From assembly GCA_023255415.1 (NCBI GenBank), contig JALRIN010000015.1, forward strand, positions 1 to 63,111: 63,111 nucleotides of DNA, given 5' to 3'. Position 1 is the first letter of the stretch. The number at the start of each line of letters is the position of its first letter. The notes beneath the pieces were generated by a model that was given only the letters and a program-made list of their open reading frames with translations, was not told where the DNA came from and made no database searches. Position numbers and translations under genes: made by a program. This document shows, piece by piece, positions 7,616 to 16,500 of the stretch. This stretch comes from Cypionkella sp. GTDB taxonomy: Bacteria; Pseudomonadota; Alphaproteobacteria; Rhodobacterales; Rhodobacteraceae.

Positions 7616-9424
7616 ATGACAACCGAAGACAATGCCGCAGGCGCAAAATTGGAAAAGATGACAACCAATCTTGCTAAAATCGAAGCATTGTCTTCGCGGC
7701 TGATGGCGGCCTTGGCGGCGCGCCCTGCCTCGGACCCTGGCGTGCAGGGGCCTGGCCAAGAAATCTATATAAAGGCCGCCACCGCCTATCTGGCGGGTCT
7801 GATGCAAAACCCCAGTCGGGTGCTGGAACAGCAGATCAGCTATTGGGGCAAAACCATGCGCCATTATGTCGACGCCCAACAGGCGCTTGCCAGCGGTGAG
7901 CTGCGCGCCCCCGAAGACACCGGCCCCAAGGATCGCCGCTTTTCGAACCCGGTTTGGGACAGCAACCCTGCGTTCAACTTTCTAAAACAACAATATCTGT
8001 TCAACGCCGAGGCGGTGCAGAACGCCGTGGCTGTGATGGAGGGTATCGACGACCACGAACGCAAGCGCGTCGATTACTTTAGCCGTCAGATTGTTGACAT
8101 GTTGGCCCCGACCAATTTTTTGGGCACCAATCCCGATGCGTTGGAACGTGCGCTGGAAACTGATGGCGAAAGCCTTGTGCGCGGGCTGGAAAATCTAGTG
8201 AGAGATATCGAAGCCAATAACGGCGAATTCGCGGTCACGCTTGCCGACCCCGAGGCTTTTGTGGTGGGGGAAAATCTTGCCACCACCCCCGGAAAAGTGG
8301 TGTTCCGCAACCGCATGTTGGAACTGATCCAATACGCGCCCAGCACTGAAACTGTTTATGAGACACCCTTGCTGATCTTTCCGCCTTGGATCAACAAATT
8401 CTACGTCATGGATCTTAAGCCGCAAAACAGCCTGATCAAATGGGTGGTCGAACAGGGCTTTACCGTCTTTGTGGTGTCTTGGGTCAACCCCGATGCCTCT
8501 TATGCCGATGTCAGTCTGGATGACTATATCCGTGAAGGCTATCTGGCCGCCATGGCCGAGGTGCGCCGCATTACCGATCAGCCTCAGATCAATGCGGTGG
8601 GGTATTGCATCGCCGGCACCACGCTGGGGCTGACGCTGTCACATCTGCAGCGCGCGGGCGACACTTCGGTGAAATCGGCGACCTTCTTTACCACGCTGAC
8701 CGATTTTTCGGATCCGGGCGAGGTCGGAGTGTTTCTTGACAACGACTTTGTTGACGGGATCGAGCGGCAATCAAGCGCCGACGGCATGCTGTCAAAAACG
8801 CTGATGTCGCGCACCTTTTCCTATCTGCGCTCGAACGATCTGATCTACGGGCCTGCGATCAAATCCTATATGCTGGGCGAGGCGCCGCCTGCCTTTGATC
8901 TGCTGTATTGGAATGGTGATGGCACCAATCTGCCGTGCAAGATGGCGATGCAATATCTTCGCGGCCTGTGTCAGGGTGATGGTCTGGCCAAGGGCACGTT
9001 TCCGGTCTTTGGCCATGCAGCCAGCCTTTCTGACATCCTGGTGCCGCTCTGCGCCATTGCCTGCGAAACGGATCATATCGCGCATTGGCGCGGCAGCTTT
9101 AACGGCATCAAGCAAATGGGGTCGCAGGATAAGACATTTATTCTTGCGCAGTCGGGCCATATTGCTGGCGTGATCAACCCGCCTTCCAAGGGGAAATACG
9201 GCCATTACACCAACCCGCGCCCGGTTGCAGGTGCGCCCGATGATTGGAAAGCCACCGCCAGCTTTACCCAAGGCAGCTGGTGGCCACGCTGGGCGGATTG
9301 GCTGGCGAACCGCTCTGGTGCGATGAAGCCAGCGCGAATCCCTGGTGATTCGACCAACGCTGTTTTGTGCGATGCCCCCGGCACTTATGTGCTTGCAGGC
9401 CCTGCGCGGGTGGCAAAGGCTTGA
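7616..9424 (+). CDS. phaC: Class I polyhydroxyalkanoate synthase
   Basis: A 602-residue class I PHA synthase, which polymerises (R)-3-hydroxybutyryl-CoA at the granule surface. The lipase-box-like GYCIAG places the nucleophile at C331; D486 (CETDH) and H515 (SGHIAG) complete the triad. The length is typical. The start at 7616 follows AAAGG at 7599-7603. It is divergent from phaZ and followed by phaP and phaR on the same strand, the standard Rhodobacter/Paracoccus order. A PhaR box lies just upstream. Confidence 0.96.
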   Translation: MTTEDNAAGAKLEKMTTNLAKIEALSSRLMAALAARPASDPGVQGPGQEIYIKAATAYLAGLMQNPSRVLEQQISYWGKTMRHYVDAQQALASGELRAPEDTGPKDRRFSNPVWDSNPAFNFLKQQYLFNAEAVQNAVAVMEGIDDHERKRVDYFSRQIVDMLAPTNFLGTNPDALERALETDGESLVRGLENLVRDIEANNGEFAVTLADPEAFVVGENLATTPGKVVFRNRMLELIQYAPSTETVYETPLLIFPPWINKFYVMDLKPQNSLIKWVVEQGFTVFVVSWVNPDASYADVSLDDYIREGYLAAMAEVRRITDQPQINAVGYCIAGTTLGLTLSHLQRAGDTSVKSATFFTTLTDFSDPGEVGVFLDNDFVDGIERQSSADGMLSKTLMSRTFSYLRSNDLIYGPAIKSYMLGEAPPAFDLLYWNGDGTNLPCKMAMQYLRGLCQGDGLAKGTFPVFGHAASLSDILVPLCAIACETDHIAHWRGSFNGIKQMGSQDKTFILAQSGHIAGVINPPSKGKYGHYTNPRPVAGAPDDWKATASFTQGSWWPRWADWLANRSGAMKPARIPGDSTNAVLCDAPGTYVLAGPARVAKA

Positions 9425-9469
9425 ACTGTTTGATCTTTTTGGCGGCGGGGTGATGGCTGCACTTTAATG

Positions 9470-9518
9470 CTGCGTTGCAGAAATTTTACTTGCAATGCTG
9501 CGATGCAGCAAGTATATC
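9470..9518 (+). promoter_or_regulatory. phaP promoter with two PhaR boxes
   Basis: TTGCAA (9490-9495) and TATATC (9513-9518), 17 bases apart, form a good sigma-70-type promoter. A perfect PhaR box, CTGC-GAT-GCAG (9498-9508), fills the spacer, and a second, CTGC-GTT-GCAG (9470-9480), lies just upstream. Bound PhaR should block RNA polymerase directly. This fits the known model in which PhaR represses phasin until it is titrated by nascent polymer. Confidence 0.75.
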
Positions 9519-9565
9519 TTGGGCATCGAATTCAGGCGACCTCGCCAAAACCAAGGAGCATTAAA

Positions 9566-10015
9566 ATGAACACTGCTACCGATTTCACCAAAGTCATGCA
9601 GGACATGATGGCCAAGTTCCCAGTTGACGCTTCGGCTTTCCAAAACGCATTCAAAACCCAAGCCGCTTTCGGCGAGAAACTGTCGAAAGTCGCGCTGGAA
9701 GCAGCCGAGAAGTCGACCGAAATCTCGTCTAAATGGGCTAAAGAGACCATTGCAAAGCTTTCGACCACTGCAACCGCGAAAACCGAGCCTGCTGATTACA
9801 CCAAAGCTGTGACCGATTTCGCATCGGCTGCAACCGAAATGGCGTCGGAAAACATGGCTGCTTTCGCTGAAGTTGCGAAAAAAGTGCAGATGGAAACTGT
9901 CGAGTTGATGCTTGCCGCTGGCAAAACCGCTTCGGCAGAAGCTTCGGCCGTTGTGAAAAAAGCAACCGACGAAGTGACCGCAGTTGCGAAAAAAGCTGCA
10001 ACCGCAGCAAAGTAA
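9566..10015 (+). CDS. phaP: Phasin, PHB granule-associated protein
   Basis: A 149-residue, Ala/Lys-rich, helical phasin that coats polyhydroxybutyrate granules. The sequence is amphipathic, with repeated AEVAKKVQ-, AKETIAKL-like segments and no Cys. The start at 9566 follows AAGGAG at 9553-9558; an in-frame extension from 9467 would read through the promoter. It lies between phaC and phaR, has its own PhaR-controlled promoter, and ends at a strong terminator, consistent with a highly expressed single-gene transcript. Confidence 0.93.
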   Translation: MNTATDFTKVMQDMMAKFPVDASAFQNAFKTQAAFGEKLSKVALEAAEKSTEISSKWAKETIAKLSTTATAKTEPADYTKAVTDFASAATEMASENMAAFAEVAKKVQMETVELMLAAGKTASAEASAVVKKATDEVTAVAKKAATAAK

Positions 10016-10064
10016 TCCTTCGGGATCAACGCATCGCCCCCTCCTCCCTGGGGTTTGACGCGTG

Positions 10065-10094
10065 GGGCGAGCCAATGGCTCGCCCTTTCTTTTT
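10065..10094 (+). terminator. phaP terminator
   Basis: GGGCGAGCC (10065-10073) and GGCTCGCCC (10077-10085) form a perfect 9-base stem with a 3-base loop, followed by TTTCTTTTT. This is a classic Rho-independent terminator. Confidence 0.9.
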
Positions 10095-10135
10095 GGCCGA
10101 AAACCGCGTGTTTCTGTGCGCTCTTTCTTTTTATG

Positions 10136-10178
10136 CTGCACTGTCCTAGAGTTTCTCTGCACTGCAACATAATGCTGC
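10136..10178 (+). promoter_or_regulatory. TGC-rich PhaR-like sites before phaR
   Basis: CTGC half-sites occur at 10136, 10157 and 10175; the middle one forms CTGC-ACT-GCAA (10157-10167), one base from a perfect PhaR box. They lie within 60 bases of the phaR start, which suggests negative autoregulation as described for PhaR in relatives. Confidence 0.5.
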
Positions 10179-10195
10179 AATCCGGGGAGGTTCAG

Positions 10196-10759
10196 ATGGC
10201 CGAAACTGCAAAGCCTTTGTTGATCAAGCGATATGCAAGCCGCCGTCTCTATAACACCGAGACGTCGGATTATGTGACGCTGGAAGACATCTCGGGCTTT
10301 ATCCGCGCGGGCCGCGAGGTGCAGATCGTTGATCTGAAATCCGGCGATGATCTGACGCGGCAATATTTGCTGCAAATCGTGGCCGAGCGCGAGTCAAAGG
10401 GCGACACCGTGCTGCCCACCAATGTGCTGACCGATCTGGTGCGCAGCTATACCAGCAATATTCAATCCGTGGTGCCGCAGTTCCTTGCCGCCAGCTTCGA
10501 GATGCTGCGCGATGGCCCGAGTAAAGTCATCGAAAATATGAACGTCATTCCAAACCCGATGTCGGCGATGCCGGGCTTTGATCTGATGCGCAAACAGCAA
10601 GAAGCCTTTATGAAAACCATGATGGGCGGCGTGCCCGGTTGGAGCGGCTCTGGCCCTGCGGAAGAACCCGAAACAAAGCCCGCAGGCGATGCTGCGGCCG
10701 AGTTGGCCGAGATCAAAAAGCAATTCGCCGAACTGCAAAAGAAGCTGTCGCAGCTGTGA
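10196..10759 (+). CDS. phaR: PHA synthesis repressor PhaR
   Basis: A 187-residue PhaR. The N-terminal DNA-binding domain starts LLIKRYASRRLYNTETSDYV and is followed by a PHB-accumulation domain; the C-terminus is a charged helix (AELAEIKKQFAELQKKLSQL). PhaR binds CTGC-N3-GCAG boxes and is released on binding nascent PHB. The start at 10196 is set by GGGGAGG at 10184-10190. The stop lies 3 bases before the LysR gene, so the two are probably co-transcribed. Confidence 0.95.
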   Translation: MAETAKPLLIKRYASRRLYNTETSDYVTLEDISGFIRAGREVQIVDLKSGDDLTRQYLLQIVAERESKGDTVLPTNVLTDLVRSYTSNIQSVVPQFLAASFEMLRDGPSKVIENMNVIPNPMSAMPGFDLMRKQQEAFMKTMMGGVPGWSGSGPAEEPETKPAGDAAAELAEIKKQFAELQKKLSQL

Positions 10760-10762
10760 TCC

Positions 10763-11710
10763 ATGGCTGAGGTGAACGCGCGCGTCACGCTTTGGGGGAT
10801 CGAGGTTTTTCTTGCAGTGGCCGAAGACCGCGCCATCTCGGCGGCGGCGCGGCGGCTGGGGGTCAGTGCATCGGCGATTTCGCAACAACTTTCTGGGCTT
10901 GAAGCGGCGCTGGCCGCGACGCTGCTGGATCGTTCTGCCCGGCCCTTGCAGCTGACGCCTGCGGGGGCGATGTTTCGCCGCCACGCCCAAACCATCCTGA
11001 ACGCCGAGGCCGAAGCCCGAGCCGAGCTGGGCCTGCGCGGGCTTGCGGGGCTGACGACACTGCGGCTGGGCATGATCGAAGATTTCGACGCCGAGGTGAC
11101 GCCGCGGCTTTTGGCCTCGATGGCGGTTGATCTGAAGACCTGCCGGTTTTTGCTGGAAACCGGGCCTAGTCACCGCCTGTTGGATCAGTTGGAAACGCGC
11201 AGCCTTGATATTGCTGTGACCGCCGATCTGACCTCCGAGACTCAGATCGATGGCTGGCGCGAGGTGCATCCGCTGCTGGTCGAGCCGTTTCTGGCGATCA
11301 CCCCCAAGGGGCAGGCGCATCACGATTTGCCGCTGATCCAATATACCTCGCGCCATCTGATGGGCCGTCAGATTGCAGCGTATCTGTCGCGGCAAAACCT
11401 GCGGCTGGCGCAACGCTTTGAACTGGATAGCTATCACGCCATTCTGGCCATGGTGGCGGCAGGGCAGGGCTGGACGATCCTGACACCGTTGGCGCTGCAT
11501 CATGCTGCGCGCTTTGCAGCCCAAGTCGATGCCGCGCCGCTGCCGTTTGAACCGCTGTCGCGCACGCTGTCGCTCTCGGCGCGCGCCGGGGTGCTGGGCG
11601 ATATGCCGGGCCAGATCGGCGATCGTCTGCGCGCGCTGATCGCGCAAAAGGTGGTGGCCCCTGCCCAAGCCGCTTGGCCCTGGCTGGGCGAAGCCTTGCG
11701 GGTGCTCTGA
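10763..11710 (+). CDS. LysR family transcriptional regulator
   Basis: A 315-residue LysR-type regulator. An N-terminal winged helix-turn-helix is clear (residues 9-67: ISAAARRLGVSASAISQQLSGLEAAL), followed by a periplasmic-binding-protein-like effector domain. The effector is unknown. It begins 3 bases after the phaR stop, an unusual partnership: a standard LysR gene is divergent from its target, but none is divergent here. It may therefore act on distant genes, or its expression may be tied to PHB status. Confidence 0.88.
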   Translation: MAEVNARVTLWGIEVFLAVAEDRAISAAARRLGVSASAISQQLSGLEAALAATLLDRSARPLQLTPAGAMFRRHAQTILNAEAEARAELGLRGLAGLTTLRLGMIEDFDAEVTPRLLASMAVDLKTCRFLLETGPSHRLLDQLETRSLDIAVTADLTSETQIDGWREVHPLLVEPFLAITPKGQAHHDLPLIQYTSRHLMGRQIAAYLSRQNLRLAQRFELDSYHAILAMVAAGQGWTILTPLALHHAARFAAQVDAAPLPFEPLSRTLSLSARAGVLGDMPGQIGDRLRALIAQKVVAPAQAAWPWLGEALRVL

Positions 11711-11768
11711 GCGTTGCTTTTTCCGGGGCAGGGGTCTAGGCAGACCAAAACCCCTGAAAGGAAATCCG

Positions 11769-12290
11769 ATGGCGCTGAAAGACCTTATGATCCGTGCAGG
11801 CAATGCTTGTGAATTCTGCGGCGCCGCCGATGGTCTGGCCGTCGCCGAGGCTGACCCGATTGGCGAATTGCTGCTCTGCCCCGCTTGCCGTGGCGCGCAG
11901 GAGGTGCCCGCCGATCACTGGCGCTGTCTGGAAGGTGCTGCCTGGACCGCCGAGCCTGCGGTGCAGCTTGCGGTGTGGCGCAAATTGGGCACGCTTGACG
12001 CCGCTTGGGCTGTCGAAGCGCGTGAGGGCATGACCCTGCTGCCAGAGGTGCAAGCCATCGCCGACCAACCCGCCGCGGTTGAACATCGCGACAGCAACGG
12101 CACTTTGCTGGCGCAGGGCGATACCGTGGTTCTGATCAAGGATCTGGTGGTCAAGGGCGCGAATTTCACTGCCAAGCGTGGCACCTCGGTGCGCAAAATC
12201 TCTTTGGTGGCCGATAATCCGGGGCAGATCGAGGGGCGTGTTGAAGATCAGCGCATCATCATCTTGACCGAGTTTGTCAAAAAATCCTGA
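11769..12290 (+). CDS. PhnA/YjdM-like zinc-ribbon protein
   Basis: A 173-residue protein of the YjdM (former PhnA) family. An N-terminal zinc-ribbon-like element uses C14, C17, C37 and C40; the C-terminal half (about residues 105-173) carries the family signature GDTVVLIKDLVVKG and an SH3-like fold. Despite the older name, the family is not required for phosphonate breakdown and its role is unclear. AAGGAAAT precedes the ATG. No phn genes are in the window. Confidence 0.85.
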   Translation: MALKDLMIRAGNACEFCGAADGLAVAEADPIGELLLCPACRGAQEVPADHWRCLEGAAWTAEPAVQLAVWRKLGTLDAAWAVEAREGMTLLPEVQAIADQPAAVEHRDSNGTLLAQGDTVVLIKDLVVKGANFTAKRGTSVRKISLVADNPGQIEGRVEDQRIIILTEFVKKS

Positions 12291-12500
12291 TCTTTGCAGG
12301 CGCAGAAACGCGCGCATAGATCACCGCGCCTGATGCGCGTCAAGGCTGCAAATCTTGCGCATCACATCGGCGTGAGGTTTGCGCAAACACCTCCGACTCA
12401 TCTGGAAAAGCTTTTTAAAAACGGTCATTTACGCCGAGAAGGCAATGACCTTCTGCGTGGATAGGCCGCTGTGGCTCCCGCATTTCCGGAGTTAAAAAAC

Positions 12501-12746
12501 ATGACCAAATTCGCTCTCGCTTTCGCAGCAATCGCAACCATGACCGCTGGCGCAGCTTTCGCTGAAGACGCTGTCGTTGTGGCAGATGTTGACGGCAACG
12601 GCGTCTATTCGATGGAAGAAGTTGTTGCATCTTATCCAGCAGTGACCGCAGAAATCTTCGCAGCCGCTGACACCGATGCAAACGGCGACCTTTCGGCAGA
12701 CGAGCTGAAAGCCGCTGTTGAAGCAGGCGCTTTCGCTGCGATGTAA
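12501..12746 (+). CDS. Small secreted EF-hand protein
   Basis: An 81-residue protein with a signal peptide (residues 1-21, cleavage after AGAAFA) and two EF-hand-like calcium loops, DVDGNGVYSMEE (29-40) and DTDANGDLSADE (57-68). It is probably periplasmic and calcium-binding; no catalytic domain is present. GGAG at 12488-12491 supports the start at 12501 over the longer frame from 12471. A strong terminator follows, so it is a single-gene unit. The exact role is unknown. Confidence 0.85.
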   Translation: MTKFALAFAAIATMTAGAAFAEDAVVVADVDGNGVYSMEEVVASYPAVTAEIFAAADTDANGDLSADELKAAVEAGAFAAM

Positions 12747-12767
12747 TTTCGCTTTGTCGAAATATGG

Positions 12768-12794
12768 GGCCGTCGCATCTGCGGCGGCCTTTTT
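12768..12794 (+). terminator. Terminator after EF-hand gene
   Basis: GGCCGTCGC (12768-12776) pairs with GCGGCGGCC (12781-12789) over a 4-base loop with one G-T pair, followed by TTTTT. It lies between convergent genes. Confidence 0.88.
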
Positions 12795-12853
12795 GCTTTC
12801 TGGATCGCCTTAGGCCTGCGATCTGGCCCCACCAAAGACAGGGCCAGCAAAGG

Positions 12854-15800
12854 TTACTCTAATTCAACTAGCAGATCCTTGGCGTCGATTTGGCTGCCGG
12901 GCTGCACGTAAAGCGCTTTGACCACAGCGGCGCGGTCGGCGTGAATGCCGGTTTCCATCTTCATAGCCTCGATGGTCAGCAGCAAATCGCCCGCACTGAC
13001 TTTTTGGCCTGCCACCACCGCCACCGAGGCAATCGCCCCGGGCATCGGCGCGCCGATCTGATTGGCATTGCCCTCGACGGCCTTGGGTTTGGCCGCAACC
13101 TTGGCCTTGATGGCGCGGTTTGGCACTTTGATCACGCGCGGCTGGCCGTTCAGCTCGAAGAACACCTTGACCTCGCCGTCATCGGTGGTTTCGCCCACCG
13201 CTTGCAGCCGGATTTCCAGCAGCTTGCCCGAATCAATTTCTGCGGTGATCTCTTCGCCCGCAGCCATGCCGTAAAAGAACGTCCGCGTCGGCAGCGTCCG
13301 CACCGGGCCATAGGCCTTGTGGCGGCCCATGTAATCCAGAAACACCTTGGGATACATCAGATAGCCGTTCAGATCCTCGTCATCGACGCGGTAGCCCGAC
13401 AGGTCTTCGCTGAGCTTGGCGCGCACCGCTTCCAGATCGACCGGAGCCATGCCTGCGCCGGGGCGGGCAGTCGAGGCCACTTCGCCCTTCAGCACCTTTT
13501 TCGAAATCGCAGCAGGCCAACCGCCGTGCGGCTGCCCCAGATTGCCGCGCAACATATCCGCCACCGAGTCCGGGAAGGCGACATCAACGGCAGGATCTTC
13601 GACCTGCGCGCGGGTCAGCCCTTGGGCCACCATCATCAGCGCCATATCGCCCACCACTTTTGACGAAGGCGTGACTTTGACAATATCGCCAAACATCTGG
13701 TTGGCATCGGCATAGGCCTGCGCCACTTCGTGCCAGCGCTCTTCCAGCCCCAAAGACCGCGCTTGGGCTTTCAGGTTGGTGAACTGCCCGCCGGGCATCT
13801 CGTGCAGATAAACTTCCGAGGCAGGCGCCGCAATGCCCGACTCGAAGGCCGCATATTGGCCGCGCACCGCCTCCCAATAGTTCGAAATTTGCCGCACAGC
13901 GCCCATGTCGATGCCAGTGTCGCGCTCGGTATGCTTCAAAGCCTCGACAATCGAGCCGAGGCAGGGCTGCGAGGTGCCGCCCGAAAACGCATCCATCGCC
14001 GCATCGACCGCATCGACGCCCGCATCCGAGGCTGCCAGAATGGTCGCCGCTGCAGCGCCGCTGGTGTCATGGGTGTGAAAATGGATCGGCAGACCAACCT
14101 CTTGTTTCAGCGTCTTAATCAGGATCTTGGCCGCGGCAGGTTTCAACAGCCCTGCCATATCCTTTAGCCCCAGCACATGCGCGCCCGCAGATTTCAGCGC
14201 CTGAGCGGTATCGACGTAATACTTCAGATCGTATTTCGACCGCTCTGGGTCCAGCATATCGCCGGTATAGCAGACCGTGCCTTCGCAGACCTTGCCGGCC
14301 TCGATCACCGCATCCATCGCCACGCGCATGTTTTCGACCCAGTTCAGGCTGTCAAACACCCGAAACACATCGACGCCGGTTTCCGCCGCCTGTTTGACAA
14401 AGGCCTGCACCACATTGTCGGGATAGTTGGTATAGCCGACGCCGTTGCTGGCGCGCAAAAGCATCTGCGTCATCACATTGGGCATCTGCGCGCGCAAATC
14501 GCGCAGGCGCTGCCATGGGCATTCTTGCAAAAAGCGATAGGCGACATCAAAGGTCGCCCCGCCCCAACATTCCACCGAGAACAGCTGCGGCAGGTTGGCA
14601 GCATAGGCTGGCGCCACCTTGATCATGTCGATCGACCGCATCCGGGTTGCCAGCAAGCTTTGATGGCCGTCGCGCATGGTGGTGTCGGTGATCAGCAGCT
14701 TTTTCTGCGCCCGCATCCAATCGGCCACCGCTTGCGGGCCTTTTTGCTCCAGCAGATTGCGCGTGCCCATTGCGGGTTCAAGCATCGGCTTTGGCGCGCG
14801 CGGGGTGCGCGCTTCGGCATGTGGCTTTGGCCGACCTGCGGTTTCGGGGTGCCCGTTCACCGTGATATCGGCGATATAGGTCAGAATTTTCGTCGCCCGA
14901 TCCCGCCGCTTTCTGAACTGGAACAGCTCTGGCGTGGTGTCGATGAACTTGGTGGTATAGGTGCTGTCAAGAAAGGTCGGATGCTTTAACAGGTTGATCA
15001 CAAACTCAATATTCGTCGACACGCCACGAATGCGGAACTCGCGCAGCGCGCGGTCCATCCGGCGGATCGCCGCTGAAGGCGTCGGCGCACTTGCTGTAAC
15101 CTTAACCAGCAGACTGTCGTAATAGCGCGTGATCACCCCGCCCGCATAGGCGGTGCCGCCGTCCAGACGAATGCCCATGCCGGTGGCCGAGCGGTAAGCG
15201 GTCAGCCGGCCATAGTCGGGGATAAAGTTGTTTTGCGGGTCTTCCGTCGTTACGCGGCACTGCAGCGCATGGCCATTCAGGCGAATATCTTCCTGCCGTG
15301 CCATGCCGGTTGCTTGCTCGAGCGTCTTGCCCTCGGCAATCAGGATCTGCGCCTGCACGATGTCGATGCCGGTGACCTGTTCTGTCACCGTATGTTCGAC
15401 CTGAACGCGGGGGTTTACCTCGATAAAGTAGAATTTCTCATCGTCCATATCCATCAGGAATTCGACGGTGCCGGCGCATTCATAGCCGACATGGGCGCAG
15501 ATTTTGCGGCCCAATTCGCAGACTTCCGCGCGCTGTGCCTGGGTCAAATAGGGGGCAGGTGCGCGCTCGACCACCTTTTGGTTGCGCCGCTGCACGGTGC
15601 AGTCGCGTTCGAACAGATGGTAAATCGCGCCGTGTTTGTCGCCCAGAATCTGCACTTCGACGTGGCGCGCGCGCAGAATCATCTTTTCCAGATAGCCCTC
15701 GCCGTTGCCAAAGGCGGCTTCGGCCTCGCGCCGGCCCTCGCGCACCTTATCCACTAGCTCGGATTCCGACAGGATCGGCCGCATGCCGCGCCCGCCGCCG

Positions 15801-16294
15801 CCCCAAGAGGCCTTGAGCATAAAGGGATAGCCGACCGCTGCCGCCTGCGATTTGATCAGATCAAAGTCATCGCCCAAAACATCCGTGGCCGGAATCACCG
15901 GAACGCCGGCCTCGATCGCCACCCGCCGCGCCGAGGCTTTGTCGCCAAGCGCGCGCATGGTTTCGGCCTTGGGGCCGATAAAGGTGATGCCGGCCTGCTC
16001 GCAAGCTTCGACAAAATCTGGGTTTTCCGACAAAAGCCCATATCCCGGGTGAATCGCATCCGCCCCCGCGGCCTTGGCGACGCGGATGATTTCGGGGATG
16101 CTCAGATAGGCGCCGACGGGGCTTAGCCCCTCGCCGATCAGATAGGCCTCATCCGCCTTAAAGCGGTGCAACGACAGCTTGTCTTCCTCGGCATAGACGG
16201 CGACGGTTTTCTTGCCCATCTCATTGGCAGCGCGCATGACGCGGATGGCGATTTCGCCGCGGTTGGCGATTAGAATTTTCTTAAAGTCGGTCAT
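12854..16294 (-). CDS. pyc: Pyruvate carboxylase
   Basis: A 1146-residue single-chain pyruvate carboxylase, which makes oxaloacetate from pyruvate, bicarbonate and ATP. An N-terminal biotin carboxylase (about 1-450) is followed by the carboxyltransferase barrel (about 530-800, starting LLITDTTMRDGHQS), the PYC/OADA linker and a C-terminal biotinyl domain with EAMKME near residue 1110. All domains are intact. A PhaR box lies inside its predicted promoter. The efflux-pump gene upstream ends at a terminator, so pyc is probably transcribed alone. Confidence 0.98.
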   Translation of the reverse strand: MTDFKKILIANRGEIAIRVMRAANEMGKKTVAVYAEEDKLSLHRFKADEAYLIGEGLSPVGAYLSIPEIIRVAKAAGADAIHPGYGLLSENPDFVEACEQAGITFIGPKAETMRALGDKASARRVAIEAGVPVIPATDVLGDDFDLIKSQAAAVGYPFMLKASWGGGGRGMRPILSESELVDKVREGRREAEAAFGNGEGYLEKMILRARHVEVQILGDKHGAIYHLFERDCTVQRRNQKVVERAPAPYLTQAQRAEVCELGRKICAHVGYECAGTVEFLMDMDDEKFYFIEVNPRVQVEHTVTEQVTGIDIVQAQILIAEGKTLEQATGMARQEDIRLNGHALQCRVTTEDPQNNFIPDYGRLTAYRSATGMGIRLDGGTAYAGGVITRYYDSLLVKVTASAPTPSAAIRRMDRALREFRIRGVSTNIEFVINLLKHPTFLDSTYTTKFIDTTPELFQFRKRRDRATKILTYIADITVNGHPETAGRPKPHAEARTPRAPKPMLEPAMGTRNLLEQKGPQAVADWMRAQKKLLITDTTMRDGHQSLLATRMRSIDMIKVAPAYAANLPQLFSVECWGGATFDVAYRFLQECPWQRLRDLRAQMPNVMTQMLLRASNGVGYTNYPDNVVQAFVKQAAETGVDVFRVFDSLNWVENMRVAMDAVIEAGKVCEGTVCYTGDMLDPERSKYDLKYYVDTAQALKSAGAHVLGLKDMAGLLKPAAAKILIKTLKQEVGLPIHFHTHDTSGAAAATILAASDAGVDAVDAAMDAFSGGTSQPCLGSIVEALKHTERDTGIDMGAVRQISNYWEAVRGQYAAFESGIAAPASEVYLHEMPGGQFTNLKAQARSLGLEERWHEVAQAYADANQMFGDIVKVTPSSKVVGDMALMMVAQGLTRAQVEDPAVDVAFPDSVADMLRGNLGQPHGGWPAAISKKVLKGEVASTARPGAGMAPVDLEAVRAKLSEDLSGYRVDDEDLNGYLMYPKVFLDYMGRHKAYGPVRTLPTRTFFYGMAAGEEITAEIDSGKLLEIRLQAVGETTDDGEVKVFFELNGQPRVIKVPNRAIKAKVAAKPKAVEGNANQIGAPMPGAIASVAVVAGQKVSAGDLLLTIEAMKMETGIHADRAAVVKALYVQPGSQIDAKDLLVELE

Positions 16295-16335
16295 GGCAGT
16301 GCTCCGTTAGGCGCGGAAAGGGGCTCTCAGGGCAA

Positions 16336-16363
16336 ACCATATCCACGCTGCGGTGCAGCGCAA
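16336..16363 (-). promoter_or_regulatory. pyc promoter containing a PhaR box
   Basis: On the minus strand, TTGCGC (16363-16358) and TATGGT (16341-16336) are 16 bases apart. A perfect CTGC-N3-GCAG palindrome (16348-16358) overlaps the last base of the -35 element and the spacer, the same placement as at phaP. The start codon lies 42 bases downstream of the -10 element. Confidence 0.6.
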
Positions 16364-16444
16364 GTGCAGCCAGCGGCAATTTGCAACGGTTTTGCGAAAG
16401 CCTTGGTCAGATCATGAGATGTTGCTTAAATATTAGGCGATCCG

Positions 16445-16477
16445 TAAACAAAGCGCGCCCGAAGGATCGGACGCGCT
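16445..16477 (-). terminator. Terminator after efflux-pump gene
   Basis: On the minus strand, AGCGCG-T-CCG pairs with CGG-G-CGCGCT (16477-16452) around a 6-base loop, followed by TTGTTT. It separates the transporter transcript from pyc. Confidence 0.8.
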
Positions 16478-16500
16478 GTTGTTTTGATCATATTTTATTG

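Noticed and set aside
7517..7879. N-terminal extension of phaZ
   Set aside because: It would run through the divergent promoter and the first 88 codons of phaC; the family N-terminus begins at 7516.
10394..11803. 469-codon antisense frame over phaR/LysR
   Set aside because: It covers two clear genes on the plus strand and shows no domain.
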